In this document: positions 50,987 to 60,036 of the stretch, piece after piece
Numbering within the stretch: the stretch's first letter is position 1
Layout: each line of letters begins with the position of its first letter
Assembly: GCA_963768185.1 (NCBI GenBank)
Contig: CAVYGS010000004.1
Coordinates: forward strand, 1,488,001-1,552,000
Direction of reading: 5' to 3'
Length of the DNA stretch: 64,000 bases
Source of the DNA: Palsa-461 sp963768185
Lineage (GTDB): Bacteria > Actinomycetota > Acidimicrobiia > Acidimicrobiales > RAAP-2
The notes under the pieces: generated by a model
Told to the model about the DNA's origin: nothing
Databases searched by the model: none
The model's input: only the letters and a program-made list of their open reading frames with translations
Translations under genes and position numbers: made by a program

Positions 50987-52108
50987 TCATCGGGTCCGAA
51001 GGGCGCGGCCTGATGGGCGAAGCCGCTCCAGCAAGGCCGACTGCGAATGGACCCCGAACCTTCGGAAGATCGTAGCGAGGTGATTCCTCACCGTGCTCGG
51101 GCTCACAAAGAGCGCTGCGGCAATGGTTGCGACGCGCTCACCCTGAAGCAGCCGATCCAGGATCTCCCATTGGCGACTGGTCAGTTCACGGAGCTCCGGA
51201 ACTTCCGCTGGTGTCATGACACCGCCGAAGTTGTCCAGAACCCCAGCAGCCCGCACCTCTGCGGCAATCCGTCGGAGACGGAACTCGAGCTCGGCGACCC
51301 GGTCGGTGGGGACTGCGTTCGAGAGAGATGGCCCCACCACAGCAAACGACACCCGCTGTCCCTCGTCATCCCAGGGGGCCAGGAGCACACAACCCTCGAT
51401 CCAAGTATCGCCTTTCCCGCTCAGCCGGATGTGGCACCGCGATGTCGCCTCCGCTGGTGGGGCGCTATCGGGCGAGCTGAGTCGTGCGACGTCATCTGGA
51501 TGCACGATGTCGAGCAAGTTCACCCCGGTGAGCTCCAGTGGGGTCCGGTCGATGACCTCTTGGATATCGGCGCTGACCGCCTCGATCACCCAGCTCTGAT
51601 CGATGATCCCCACTGCGATAGGCACCAGGTTCCGCCAGGGCGTGGACAGGTCACCGCCCAGTCTCCCGACATCGGAGCTCTGGATGACGAGCGTGATCCC
51701 ACCTCGCACACCATCGAGTTCGATGGCGCGCGTCCATACCCGCACCGCCAATGTCTCCTGGTTCGCGTGCCATATCTGGCGCCTTCCCCCGAGCTCCTCA
51801 ACCTCGTCGGAGGTGACCGCAGCGAGAGCCCGTTCGACCGCGTCGCGTGGGGAGAGCAACTCCAAGATGGACTTGCCAACCAGCTTCTCGAGCGGCATGC
51901 CCACCAGATCGGCGGCAGGTCGGTTGGCCAGCTTGATCATCCCGGTCGGCGACACCCAGACGACGAGCGGGAACTCACAGGCCGACAGAGCAGATTCAAG
52001 TTCTGGCGAACTGGCCTCCGCCACCGTCCGAAAGTTCGATGCTCGATCCATCGCGTCGCGAGGGAGTCCCGAGCTCTGCGTAGCCCCGGTCTCCCCGTGA
52101 GCTGCCAT
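50987..52108 (-). CDS. PAS-domain LuxR-type transcription regulator
   Basis: 373 residues. Two PAS-like domains are visible: FPLVVWVSPTGMIKLANRPA with LVGMPLEKLVGKSILELLSP (about 45-150), and PIAVGIIDQSWVIEAVSADI with LTGVNLLDIVHPDDVARLSS (about 165-275). The C-terminal LuxR helix-turn-helix is ELTSRQWEILDRLLQGERVA, TIAAALFVSPSTVRNHLATI, FRRFGVHSQSALLERL. There is no receiver domain, so it would sense a ligand directly or through a kinase. It probably governs the adjacent PilZ gene. Confidence 0.82.
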   Translation of the reverse strand: MAAHGETGATQSSGLPRDAMDRASNFRTVAEASSPELESALSACEFPLVVWVSPTGMIKLANRPAADLVGMPLEKLVGKSILELLSPRDAVERALAAVTSDEVEELGGRRQIWHANQETLAVRVWTRAIELDGVRGGITLVIQSSDVGRLGGDLSTPWRNLVPIAVGIIDQSWVIEAVSADIQEVIDRTPLELTGVNLLDIVHPDDVARLSSPDSAPPAEATSRCHIRLSGKGDTWIEGCVLLAPWDDEGQRVSFAVVGPSLSNAVPTDRVAELEFRLRRIAAEVRAAGVLDNFGGVMTPAEVPELRELTSRQWEILDRLLQGERVATIAAALFVSPSTVRNHLATIFRRFGVHSQSALLERLRPSGRALRTR

Positions 52109-52241
52109 CGTGACTCCATCTGGCGATTGCGCCCATTTGGCCGGTGACCGGAATCAACGGGTCGCATCAGGGAACGGTCTGCCCTGGCACCCAATGTCAG
52201 GCAGGTCGACCTTTCAACTCGGAATGGTACGACGGGTCCAT

Positions 52242-52271
52242 TGTCATACTGTCTACGATCCCTGTATGACA
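52242..52271 (+). promoter_or_regulatory. Inverted-repeat operator of the mazEF-like pair
   Basis: TGTCATAC (52242-52249) and GTATGACA (52264-52271), an 8-bp perfect inverted repeat with 14 bases between; the right arm covers the antitoxin ATG. A TACGAT -10-like box at 52254-52259 lies between the arms, so the message would be leaderless or nearly so. Placement fits autorepression by the RHH antitoxin. Confidence 0.5.
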
Positions 52272-52520
52272 GTGATGATCAGCTTTCGGCTGAGCGAGAG
52301 CGAAGCGGTCGAAGTCCATCGGCGGGCACGGGAGTTGGGCGTGGACCGATCGGAGCTCCTGAGAGATGCGCTCCACCGACACTTGGTGAAACTCGCCGGC
52401 GAGGACGACGCCAAGGCTTGGGAGAAGGTTCCGCCCAGTCGCGACGAGGAGTCGTTCGCCGAGGTCGCCGACTGGGGCCCGGCTGAGGACTGGTCGGACT
52501 GGGCCGATGCAACGGGGTGA
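52266..52520 (+). CDS. Ribbon-helix-helix (MazE-like) antitoxin
   Basis: 84 residues from the ATG at 52266. MTVMISFRLSESEAVEVHRR and ARELGVDRSELLRDALHRHL make a ribbon-helix-helix DNA-binding domain; the acidic C-terminus (SFAEVADWGPAEDWSDWADA) is probably the toxin-blocking tail, rich in Trp and Asp. The toxin gene overlaps by 14 bases. An inverted repeat straddles its start. Confidence 0.82.
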   Translation: MTVMISFRLSESEAVEVHRRARELGVDRSELLRDALHRHLVKLAGEDDAKAWEKVPPSRDEESFAEVADWGPAEDWSDWADATG

Positions 52521-52815
52521 GATCTGGTTTGCCGCAACGCCGGGAGGGGATCGACCGGTGTTGGTCCTCACCCGAGACCCGGTGGCGGATCGAATCCAGT
52601 CCGTGGTGGTGGCCGCCCTCACCCGCACAAAACGCCATCTTGTTTCCGAACTAGAGCTCACCGTTGCGGCCGACGGTGTTCCGAGCGACTGCGTCGTGAA
52701 CTTCGACAACCTTCACACGCTTCCAAGATCGGTGTTTCGACATCGTGTGTCGACGCTGACACCAAGGCGAATGGCTCAAGCCAGTCGAGTCTTGAGGGAC
52801 GCGACCGGTTGTTGA
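52507..52815 (+). CDS. mazF: MazF/PemK-type mRNA interferase toxin
   Basis: 102 residues. MQRGEIWFAATPGGDRPVLV and LTRDPVADRIQSVVVAALTR are the PemK/MazF beta-barrel start with the conserved Arg-Pro of the active loop; SDCVVNFDNLHTLPRSVF contains the typical N-x-D/H segment and RVSTLTPRRMAQASRVLRDA the final helix. It cleaves mRNA at short motifs, and is held by the upstream RHH antitoxin. Length and motifs are normal, so it is probably active. Confidence 0.88.
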   Translation: MQRGEIWFAATPGGDRPVLVLTRDPVADRIQSVVVAALTRTKRHLVSELELTVAADGVPSDCVVNFDNLHTLPRSVFRHRVSTLTPRRMAQASRVLRDATGC

Positions 52816-52985
52816 CGCTGAACGGTCAAAGGCGCGTCGAGCCTCGACCCGCCGAGACGGAGCGATTGCACTCCCTAGTAGCGACGTCTCGCATTCGACC
52901 TGCCCTTTCGGGCACTTGACGAATGGCACGGACCCTGTGACAGTAGAACGATGCTCTACACACGTTGGCCCCGCCTGTCGGCGTC

Positions 52986-54464
52986 GTGACATCGCGCGAG
53001 ATCCTCTCGGAGCGGCGATCGTTCGTCGCCGGACGGTGGGTGGAGGGATCCGACCCGCTCCGGGTTGAGGACCCGGCCGACGAGTCGATCGTGACCGAGC
53101 TCTCGGTCACGCCACTCGAGGAGGTAGGGCGGGCCATCGCCGAAGCCCGCCGCAGCTTCGACGACGGGGTCTGGGCCTACCGCGCTGCTCGGGATCGGGC
53201 GGCCGTGCTGCACGCCTTGCTCGACCATCTCGAAACGCTCAAGGATCCGCTTGTCGCGACCATGGTCGCTGAGGCCGGACAGCCAGCCATGTTCGCCGAG
53301 CGGGCCCAGTACGCATCGGGCCTGACCTTGGCGCGCAACACGATCGAGCTGTACCTCTCGCTCGCCCACGAGGAGGCGAACCCCGTGCCGCTCGCCGACC
53401 TGGTGACCGGGCGGGTGGCCACAAGCGTCCGTCGCTACGAGCCGGTGGGCGTGGTGTCGGCGATCACCCCGTACAACGGGGCGATCATCATGGCCTTCCA
53501 GAAACTCATCCCGGCCCTCATGGCCGGGAACTCGGTGATCCTGCGGCCGAGCCCGCTCACCCCGATCTCCTCGTTGGTCTTCGGGCTGGCCGCCGAGGCG
53601 GCCGACTTGCCACCGGGCGTTCTGAGCGTCGTGGTGGAGCAGGGATCCGCCGCCGCCGAGCTGCTGACGACGGACCCGGCGGTCGACATGGTGTCCTTCA
53701 CCGGTTCGACCGCGGTGGGCCGCCAGATCCTGGCCCAGGCCGCCGCGACCGTGAAGCGGGTGGCCCTCGAGCTCGGGGGCAAGTCGGCCCAGATCTACCT
53801 GCCCGACGCCTTGCACCGGGTGGGCCCGGGCGCGGCGCAGGTCGTGGCGTTGACGTCGGGCCAGGCGTGTGTCGCGGCGACCCGCATGCTGGTGCCCGAG
53901 GAGCACAAGGACCAGGCGCTCGAGGCGGCCTGCGGCGCGTACTCGGCCATCAAGGTCGGCCCCCCGAGTGACCCGAGCGCGTTGATGGGACCGGTCATCA
54001 CGGCGGCCCAGCGCGAGCGGTGCGAGCGGTTCGTCGCCCTTGCCGAGGAGCACGGTGGCAAGGTCGTGTGCGGCGGCGGCCGACCGGCGGAGCTTGAGCG
54101 CGGTTACTACTTCGAGCCGACCGTGCTGGACCTCCCGGACAACTCCAACCCCGCAGCCCGGGAGGAGATCTTCGGACCGGTGCTCGGTGTGATCGGGTAT
54201 CGGGACCTCGACGACGCGGTTCGGATCGCCAACGACAGCGACTACGGGCTGTCGGGCCAGGTCTACGGCGGGGACGTCGCCGCGGCCACCGCGGTGGCCA
54301 GACGGATCCGCACCGGGGCCGTCAACGTCAACACTTCACTGTTCAGCGCGTATGCGCCGGCCGGCGGGTACAAGCAGAGCGGCCTTGGCCGCGAGCGCGG
54401 GGTCGACGGCATCCGCGCCTTCCAAGAAGTGAAGCACATCTGCGTCGGCGAGCTGCCGAAGTAG
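52986..54464 (+). CDS. Aldehyde dehydrogenase family protein
   Basis: 492 residues from the GTG at 52986 (an earlier in-frame codon at 52965 is less likely). AGNSVILRPSPLTPISS is the cofactor region, VSFTGSTAVGRQILA the glycine turn, VALELGGKSAQIYLPDA the general-base Glu, SGQACVAATRMLVPEEHKDQ the nucleophile Cys, and EEIFGPVLGVIGYRDLDDAV the C-terminal signature. It oxidises an aldehyde to the acid with NAD(P)+. It opens a co-directional run of ten further genes that looks like a catabolic operon; the next gene starts 22 bases on. Confidence 0.92.
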   Translation: MTSREILSERRSFVAGRWVEGSDPLRVEDPADESIVTELSVTPLEEVGRAIAEARRSFDDGVWAYRAARDRAAVLHALLDHLETLKDPLVATMVAEAGQPAMFAERAQYASGLTLARNTIELYLSLAHEEANPVPLADLVTGRVATSVRRYEPVGVVSAITPYNGAIIMAFQKLIPALMAGNSVILRPSPLTPISSLVFGLAAEAADLPPGVLSVVVEQGSAAAELLTTDPAVDMVSFTGSTAVGRQILAQAAATVKRVALELGGKSAQIYLPDALHRVGPGAAQVVALTSGQACVAATRMLVPEEHKDQALEAACGAYSAIKVGPPSDPSALMGPVITAAQRERCERFVALAEEHGGKVVCGGGRPAELERGYYFEPTVLDLPDNSNPAAREEIFGPVLGVIGYRDLDDAVRIANDSDYGLSGQVYGGDVAAATAVARRIRTGAVNVNTSLFSAYAPAGGYKQSGLGRERGVDGIRAFQEVKHICVGELPK

Positions 54465-54486
54465 CTCGCAGGACTGGGGGACTGAC

Positions 54487-55689
54487 ATGACGATGGTGCG
54501 GGATCTGGACTGGTTGATCTCGGTCGACGACCACATCCTCGAACCGCCGAACCTCTGGGTCGATCGTGTGGCGGCCAAGGACCGTGACCGCGCTCCCCAC
54601 ATGGAGGCCATCGACGGGATGGACTACTGGGTCTACGACGGGAAGCGGTTCCCGAGCTCGGGCCTGAGCGCAGTCGCCGGCAAGTCGAAGGAGGAGTTCA
54701 GCCCCGAGCCCCTCGCGTACTCCGACATGCGCCCGGGCTGTTACGACGCAACGGCGCGCCTGGAGGACATGGACCGGGCCGGGATCCTGGCATCGCTCTG
54801 TTTCCCGACCGTGACCCGGTTCTGTGGGCAGCTCTTCATGGACGCGAGTGACCGCGAGTTCGGCTTCGAGTGCCTCCGGCACTACAACGACTGGCTCGTC
54901 GAGGAGTGGTGCGGGGCCGCCCCGGGCCGTTACATCCCCCTGATCCTGATCCCGTTATGGGACCCGGCGATGGCGGCCCGGGAGATGGAACGCATGGCGG
55001 CCAGGGGAGTCACCTCGTTCGCCTTCTCGGAGAACCCGGCACCCCTCGGCCTCCCCACCATCCACGACAAGGACCGCTACTGGGATCCGGTCATGTCGAC
55101 GGCCAACGACGTCGGCATGGTGGCCTCGATGCACGTGGGCTCGTCGTCCCAGGTCCCACAGATCGCCCCCGACTCGCCGTTCATGGCCAACCTGGCCTGG
55201 GGGGCGATCCGCACCTCTGGGGCCATGCTGTCGTGGTTGTTCAGCGGCATGTTCCAGAGATTCCCCAACCTCAAGATCGCGCTGTCCGAGGGAGAGGTCG
55301 GCTGGATGCCCTACTTCTTGGAGCGGGCCGAGCAGGTGCTCGACAAGCAGCGCTACTGGGTGATGCGGGGTCAGAAGTTCATGGATCACGCCACGACCGA
55401 CGTGGACCTCGACACGCTCAACCTTCGGGAACTGTTCAGGGAGCATGTCTTCGGCTGCTTCATCGAGGACTATCACGGGATCGCCAACCTGGAGGAGATC
55501 GGCGAGGACAACGTCATGTGCGAGACCGACTACCCGCACTCGGACTCGACCTGGCCCAACTGCATCACAGCGGTGAAGAAGGTGATCGGCCACCTGCCAC
55601 CGGAGACCCAACACAAGCTGCTGCGGGGGAACGCCGAGCGGCTCTACCGCTTCACCGCTGCCGAGCCGCCGGTGAACGCCGGTGCCTGA
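54487..55689 (+). CDS. Amidohydrolase family protein (Amidohydro_2)
   Basis: 400 residues. DWLISVDDHILEPPNLWVDR gives the first metal site in the variant form D-x-H; GMVASMHVGSSS and MCETDYPHSDSTWPNC, with the final Asp, are further landmarks of the Amidohydro_2 (ACMSD-like) group. Members act as decarboxylases or C-C hydrolases in breakdown of ring compounds, and are frequent in P450/CoA-transferase clusters like this one. GGGG-ACTGAC upstream. It overlaps the ferredoxin gene by 8 bases. Confidence 0.85.
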   Translation: MTMVRDLDWLISVDDHILEPPNLWVDRVAAKDRDRAPHMEAIDGMDYWVYDGKRFPSSGLSAVAGKSKEEFSPEPLAYSDMRPGCYDATARLEDMDRAGILASLCFPTVTRFCGQLFMDASDREFGFECLRHYNDWLVEEWCGAAPGRYIPLILIPLWDPAMAAREMERMAARGVTSFAFSENPAPLGLPTIHDKDRYWDPVMSTANDVGMVASMHVGSSSQVPQIAPDSPFMANLAWGAIRTSGAMLSWLFSGMFQRFPNLKIALSEGEVGWMPYFLERAEQVLDKQRYWVMRGQKFMDHATTDVDLDTLNLRELFREHVFGCFIEDYHGIANLEEIGEDNVMCETDYPHSDSTWPNCITAVKKVIGHLPPETQHKLLRGNAERLYRFTAAEPPVNAGA

Positions 55690-55906
55690 GGGCGGCGGCC
55701 GGCTCTCGATCTCGGTCGACCGGGACCTGTGCATGGGCAGCGGGAGCTGCATCCTGTATGCCCCGTCCACCTTCGCCCACGACGACGAGACGAGAGCGAT
55801 CGTCATCGATCCGATGGGGGACTCCGTGAGCGACATCCGCATCGCAGTGGAGGCGTGCCCCACGGGCGCGCTCTCGCTGGTTCTAAAAGAAGAAGAGGGA
55901 GCGTGA
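55682..55906 (+). CDS. 3Fe-4S ferredoxin, P450 partner
   Basis: 74 residues from a GTG. Cysteines are C17, C23 and C59 (CMGSGSC ... ACPTGAL). The central Cys of the usual CxxCxxC is Ser20, so a 3Fe-4S cluster is expected, as in ferredoxins that reduce bacterial P450s. A cytochrome P450 gene lies one gene downstream. It overlaps the amidohydrolase by 8 bases and the SDR gene by 4 (GTGA). Confidence 0.9.
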   Translation: MPEGGGRLSISVDRDLCMGSGSCILYAPSTFAHDDETRAIVIDPMGDSVSDIRIAVEACPTGALSLVLKEEEGA

Positions 55907-56691
55907 GCCAGGTGCAGCTCGAGGGAAAGGTCGCCATCATCACCGGGGCCGGCTCGGGAGTCGGCCGCGCCTCGGCCGCCCGCTTCGCCGAGGAGGGTGC
56001 GTCGGTGCTCTGCGCCGACATCGACCAGGACCGCGCCGATGAGACGGTCAAGCAGGTGTCCAACGCGGGCGGGACGGCCTTCTCCCAGCGCTGCGACGTC
56101 GCGCAGGACGCGGACGTCGCAGCGCTCGTCGGGGCCGCCGTCGAGCGTTTCGGGCGCCTCGACATCATGTTCAACAACGTGGGGATCCCCACGCCTCGGC
56201 TCGGCATGTCCTTCGAGGACCACAGCCTGGAGGACTTCGAGCGGCTCACCTCGGTCAACTTCCGCGGGGTGTTCTTGGGCTGCAAGCACACGGTCATCCA
56301 GTTCAAGAAGCAGGGTGACGGGGGAGTCATCTTGAACACCGGCTCGGTGGCCGGGCTCGTCGGCTGGGGCGGGACCGTCTACGGCGCCACCAAGGGGGCG
56401 GTCCACCAGCTGACCCGCGCCGTGGCGATCGAGGCGGCGCCGTTCGCCATCCGGGTGAACGCCATCTGCCCGGCCGGCATGCCGTACACGAACTTCATGG
56501 CCGCGGGCGGCATGGACACCGCCTCGGTGGACATCGAGGTGGTGGCCAAGCACACCGGCTCGATGCACCCGCTGGGCCGGCCGATCACCGCCGAGGACTG
56601 CGCCGAGGCGGCCGTCTATCTGTGCTCTGACCGGGCGGCCAATGTCACCGGCGTGCTCCTCCCGGTCGACGGCGGATACGTCGCTCGATGA
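55903..56691 (+). CDS. Short-chain dehydrogenase/reductase
   Basis: 262 residues from a GTG. VAIITGAGSGVGRASAARFA is the TGxxxGxG cofactor motif, LCADIDQDRADETV (Asp after the second strand) favours NAD(H), FNNVGIP is the NNxG motif, and TGSVAGLVGWGGTVYGATKG holds the catalytic Ser-Tyr-Lys (Y-x3-K). It most likely oxidises a hydroxyl formed by the P450. Overlapping starts and stops on both sides show one operon. Confidence 0.92.
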   Translation: MSQVQLEGKVAIITGAGSGVGRASAARFAEEGASVLCADIDQDRADETVKQVSNAGGTAFSQRCDVAQDADVAALVGAAVERFGRLDIMFNNVGIPTPRLGMSFEDHSLEDFERLTSVNFRGVFLGCKHTVIQFKKQGDGGVILNTGSVAGLVGWGGTVYGATKGAVHQLTRAVAIEAAPFAIRVNAICPAGMPYTNFMAAGGMDTASVDIEVVAKHTGSMHPLGRPITAEDCAEAAVYLCSDRAANVTGVLLPVDGGYVAR

Positions 56692-57938
56692 GCGGCACGA
56701 GCCAGCTGCTCGACCAGGATCGGGTTCGAAAGCTCTTCGACCTCGCGAGCAACTACAACGAGCGCAACGGGGGCACCTACCGGGGCGACCCCTACCCGAT
56801 CTGGCGCGAGCTGCGCGAACGTTCGCCCGTCCATCCAGGCATCGTGCACGAGCTCTCCGGGGTGGACGGCGACCTCATGTTCCACGGGCTGCCCTCGGCC
56901 GACCGCCCGCACTACTCGGCGTTCGCTTGGGACGCCTGCGACGCGGCCTACCGGAACCCCGAGCTCTTCGCCTCCTCACCCGAGGCGGTCGACCTCGAGG
57001 GGGGCGAGGTCGGGCCCACCAACTCCTTGCTGTCGATGGGTGGGGAGCAGCACCGCCGTTACCGAGCGCTGGTCCAGCCGTCGTTCTCGCCGGTGAAGGC
57101 GTCGTGGTGGATCCAGAACTGGATCGACAAGACCGTCCACGCCCTCATCGACTCCTTCGAGGCGAACGGCCGGGCCGAGCTGAACGTGGAGTTCTCCGCG
57201 GCCATCCCGGTGCTCACCATCACCGGCAGCTTCGGCGTGCCGGTCGAGCGAGCCCTCGACATCCGAGAGTCCATCTCCCGCCCCCGCGAGATGATCGAGA
57301 TCATCGCTCCGATCGTCGCGGCACGACGGGAGCGTCCAGCAGACGACCTGATCAGTGTCCTGGTCGAGGCCGAGATCACCGACGAGGACGGGCGGACCCA
57401 CCGGCTGAGCGATGCCGAGATCTACTCGTTCTCGGTCCTCTTGTTCGCCGCCGGTTCGGGGACGACCTGGAAGCAGCTCGGCATCACCCTGGCGGCTCTG
57501 GTGCAGCGGCCCGAGCTGCTCGACGCCGTCCGGGCGGACCGCGGCCTGCTGCGTCCCGTCATCGAGGAGTCCTTGCGGTGGCAACCGACGGACCCGATGT
57601 TCTCCCGCTGGGTCACCCAAGACACCCAGTTCTTCGGCGTCGACCTGCCCAAGGGGGCGGTCCTGCACATCTGCCTCGGGGCCGCCAACCGCGACCCCTC
57701 CCGCTGGGAGCGGCCCGACGAGTTCGACCCCTCCCGGCCGCCCAGGCCCACCTTGGCCTTCGGCAGCGGCCCGCACGTCTGCCTGGGCCAGCACGTGGCC
57801 CGGGCCGAGATGACCATCGCGATCAACGCACTGCTGGACCGGCTCCCCAAGCTCGCGCTGGACGCCGCCGCCGCGCCGCCGCAGTTCATCGGCTTCTACG
57901 AGCGGGGGGCCACGGCCATCCCGGTCGTCTTCGGATAA
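56688..57938 (+). CDS. Cytochrome P450
   Basis: 416 residues. I-helix LLFAAGSGTTWKQLG, ExxR in EESLRWQPTDPMFSRW and heme loop FGSGPHVCLGQHVARAE (Cys365) are all present. The layout is that of soluble bacterial P450s (CYP107/CYP125-like in general form; subfamily not assigned). Electrons would come from the 3Fe-4S ferredoxin two genes upstream; no ferredoxin reductase is in view. The I-helix has GSGTT rather than the common G-x-D/E-T, which slightly alters the proton-relay position. Confidence 0.95.
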   Translation: MSGTSQLLDQDRVRKLFDLASNYNERNGGTYRGDPYPIWRELRERSPVHPGIVHELSGVDGDLMFHGLPSADRPHYSAFAWDACDAAYRNPELFASSPEAVDLEGGEVGPTNSLLSMGGEQHRRYRALVQPSFSPVKASWWIQNWIDKTVHALIDSFEANGRAELNVEFSAAIPVLTITGSFGVPVERALDIRESISRPREMIEIIAPIVAARRERPADDLISVLVEAEITDEDGRTHRLSDAEIYSFSVLLFAAGSGTTWKQLGITLAALVQRPELLDAVRADRGLLRPVIEESLRWQPTDPMFSRWVTQDTQFFGVDLPKGAVLHICLGAANRDPSRWERPDEFDPSRPPRPTLAFGSGPHVCLGQHVARAEMTIAINALLDRLPKLALDAAAAPPQFIGFYERGATAIPVVFG

Positions 57939-57951
57939 AGGGGAGGACGCC

Positions 57952-58395
57952 ATGGCCGAAGAGCAGTACCGGGCGCCGGATCTCGCGCTGGTCGGACCCG
58001 AGCACGTCCGCCGGTACCAGGAGACCGACGGAGAGGTCGGCTACATCTGGAACGGCGTCCCGATCCTCCTACTCACGACCACCGGGCGGAAGTCCGGAGA
58101 GCCGAGGACCAACGCCCTCATCTTCGGGCGCGACGGCGCCGACTACCTGATCATCGCCTCGATGGGGGGCGCCCCGACGCACCCGAACTGGTACCGCAAC
58201 CTCCTGGCCGCGCCAGACGCCGAGATCCAAGTCCGCGGCGAGCAGATCGCCGTCACCGCGCGCACCGCGCAAGAGGAGGAGAAGCCCCGCCTCTGGAAGA
58301 TCATGACCGAGGCCTGGCCCAACTACGACTCGTACCAATCCCGGACCGAACGGGTGATCCCGGTCGTGGTGCTCACGCCCAACCCGTCGAGCTGA
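57952..58395 (+). CDS. Deazaflavin (F420)-dependent nitroreductase-family protein
   Basis: 147 residues. PILLLTTTGRKSGEPRTNAL, GADYLIIASMGGAPTHPNWY and RNLLAAPDAEIQVRGEQIAV form the split-barrel fold of the Ddn family, which in mycobacteria uses F420H2 to reduce nitro compounds, quinones or enoyl groups. The T-G-R-x-S-G and H-P-x-W-Y segments line the F420 pocket. This implies that the host makes coenzyme F420. Good GGGGAGGA box. Position in the operon suggests a role in reducing a ring or enone intermediate. Confidence 0.9.
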   Translation: MAEEQYRAPDLALVGPEHVRRYQETDGEVGYIWNGVPILLLTTTGRKSGEPRTNALIFGRDGADYLIIASMGGAPTHPNWYRNLLAAPDAEIQVRGEQIAVTARTAQEEEKPRLWKIMTEAWPNYDSYQSRTERVIPVVVLTPNPSS

Positions 58396-58402
58396 GCCGT
58401 CG

Positions 58403-59614
58403 ATGTCCGATCAGCCCTTCGAAGGCGTCAGGGTCGTCGAGCTGGCCCAGTGGGTGTTCGTCCCGGTGGCCGGCGCGCTGCTGGCCGATTGGGGAGCCGA
58501 GGTCGTCCACATCGAGCCCGTCGAGGGCGACCCCTATCGCGGGCTCGCCTCCCAGGGCATCGGGAGCGACCGGGGAGGCGTCAACCTCTCGCTCGCCCTG
58601 GCCAACCGGGGGAAGCGCTCGGTCGCGCTCAACATCCAGAGCGAGGAGGGCCTGACGGTCCTCCACCGACTGCTCGACTCGGCCGATGTGTTCCTCACCA
58701 ACATGCGGCCCAAGGCGCTGCGCCGCTTGCACCTCGATGCCGACGCGCTGTCGGCGCGCTACCCGAACCTCATCTACGCGCGCGGCCACGGCTTCGGGGT
58801 CCGCGGACCCGATGCCGATCAGGCCGGCTACGACGCCACCGCGTACTGGGCGCGCGGCGGGATGGCGCACGTGCTCACCCCGCCCGAGCGGGACTATCCG
58901 ATCGGACAGCGTGGCGCCCTGGGCGACCGCAGCGGCGCGCTGGCGCTGGCCTTCGGGGTGGCCGCCGCGCTCCTCAAGCGGTCCCGTTCCGGAAAGGGCT
59001 CCGTCGTCGATGTGTCCCTGCTCGGCACGGCGATCTGGACCCTGTCCTCCGACGTGCTGGCCGCGCTGGGCGGGGACGAACCCAAGGCGTCCCAAGGGCG
59101 CGGGCCGATGCTCAACCCGCTCATCGGGTCATACCGGACCAAGGACGGACGGCACATCCAGCTGGTCTTCCTCCAACCCGACCGGTACTGGGGGGACTTC
59201 TGCGCGCTGATCGGTCGCGACGACCTGGGGACGGACCCGCGGTTCGCGGACATCGTGGCCCGCAGGGAGCACGGGGCGGCGTGTGTCGCCGAGCTCGACA
59301 ACGAGTTCGCGTCGCGGACCTTCGCCGAGTGGAAGGAGCTGCTGGCCCGCCTCGACGCCCCGTGGGCTCCGGTGCAGGCCGTCCAGGAGCTGCTAGAGGA
59401 CCCCCAGGTGCAGGCCAACGGGTACATCGGCGACGTGGTGATCGACGGCGAGCCCGCCTACCGTCTCCCGGCGGTGCCGGTCCAGATCGACGGGGAGCCG
59501 CCCGAGCTGCGCCGAGCACCCGAGCACGGCGAGGACACCGAGCGCGTGCTCATCGAGCTCGGATACGGGTGGGAGCAGATCTCGGGTCTGAAAGAGGCGG
59601 GCGTCATCCCGTGA
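58403..59614 (+). CDS. Family III (CaiB/BaiF) CoA-transferase
   Basis: 403 residues. VRVVELAQWVFVPVAGALLA, DWGAEVVHIEPVEGDPYRGL, LALANRGKRSVALNIQSEEG and LGDRSGALALAFGVAAALLK are the conserved segments; the Asp in the last is in the region of the catalytic Asp. These enzymes move CoA between acyl groups, activating a carboxylic acid for breakdown. The neighbouring thiolase-like/DUF35 pair also works on CoA thioesters. Stop overlaps the next GTG. Confidence 0.93.
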   Translation: MSDQPFEGVRVVELAQWVFVPVAGALLADWGAEVVHIEPVEGDPYRGLASQGIGSDRGGVNLSLALANRGKRSVALNIQSEEGLTVLHRLLDSADVFLTNMRPKALRRLHLDADALSARYPNLIYARGHGFGVRGPDADQAGYDATAYWARGGMAHVLTPPERDYPIGQRGALGDRSGALALAFGVAAALLKRSRSGKGSVVDVSLLGTAIWTLSSDVLAALGGDEPKASQGRGPMLNPLIGSYRTKDGRHIQLVFLQPDRYWGDFCALIGRDDLGTDPRFADIVARREHGAACVAELDNEFASRTFAEWKELLARLDAPWAPVQAVQELLEDPQVQANGYIGDVVIDGEPAYRLPAVPVQIDGEPPELRRAPEHGEDTERVLIELGYGWEQISGLKEAGVIP

Positions 59615-60036
59615 CCACGCTGCACCGTCCTGTCCCGGTTCCCGATGCCCTGTCGGCGCCCTTCTGGACGGCGGCTGCGGCGCACACCCTCGCGCTGGCC
59701 CGCTGCTCTCGCTGCGGTGTGTTCGCCCATCCGCCCGACATCGTGTGCCCGCACTGTGCGAGCACCGACCCGGCCTTCGTGTTCGTCCCGGTCGACGGCG
59801 CCGGGACCGTCCGGTCCTGGACGGTCATGCGCCAGTCGTTCCTGCCAGGATTCGACGCGCCGTTCGTCCTCGTCGACGTGGAGTTGTCCGCCCAGCCCGA
59901 CCTGCGTCTGATCGGCCGGCTCACCGACGGTCCCGACGCGCCCCTGCGCATCGGCGCCGCGGTGCGCGTCGCCTTCGAGGACATCGCGCCGGGGGTGTCG
60001 GTGCCCGCGTTCAGCCTGGCGAGCGACGAGTCGTGA
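59611..60036 (+). CDS. Zn-ribbon OB-fold protein (DUF35, ChsH2-like)
   Basis: 141 residues from a GTG. An N-terminal rubredoxin-like zinc ribbon (CSRCGVFAHPPDIVCPHC: two Cys-x2-Cys pairs) precedes an OB fold (GAGTVRSWTVMRQSFLPGFD). DUF35 proteins bind acyl-CoA and partner with thiolase-like Ltp2 or with hydratases. In steroid side-chain breakdown the Ltp2-DUF35 pair forms a retro-aldolase. The thiolase-like gene overlaps by 4 bases, strongly supporting a complex. Confidence 0.9.
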   Translation: MTTLHRPVPVPDALSAPFWTAAAAHTLALARCSRCGVFAHPPDIVCPHCASTDPAFVFVPVDGAGTVRSWTVMRQSFLPGFDAPFVLVDVELSAQPDLRLIGRLTDGPDAPLRIGAAVRVAFEDIAPGVSVPAFSLASDES

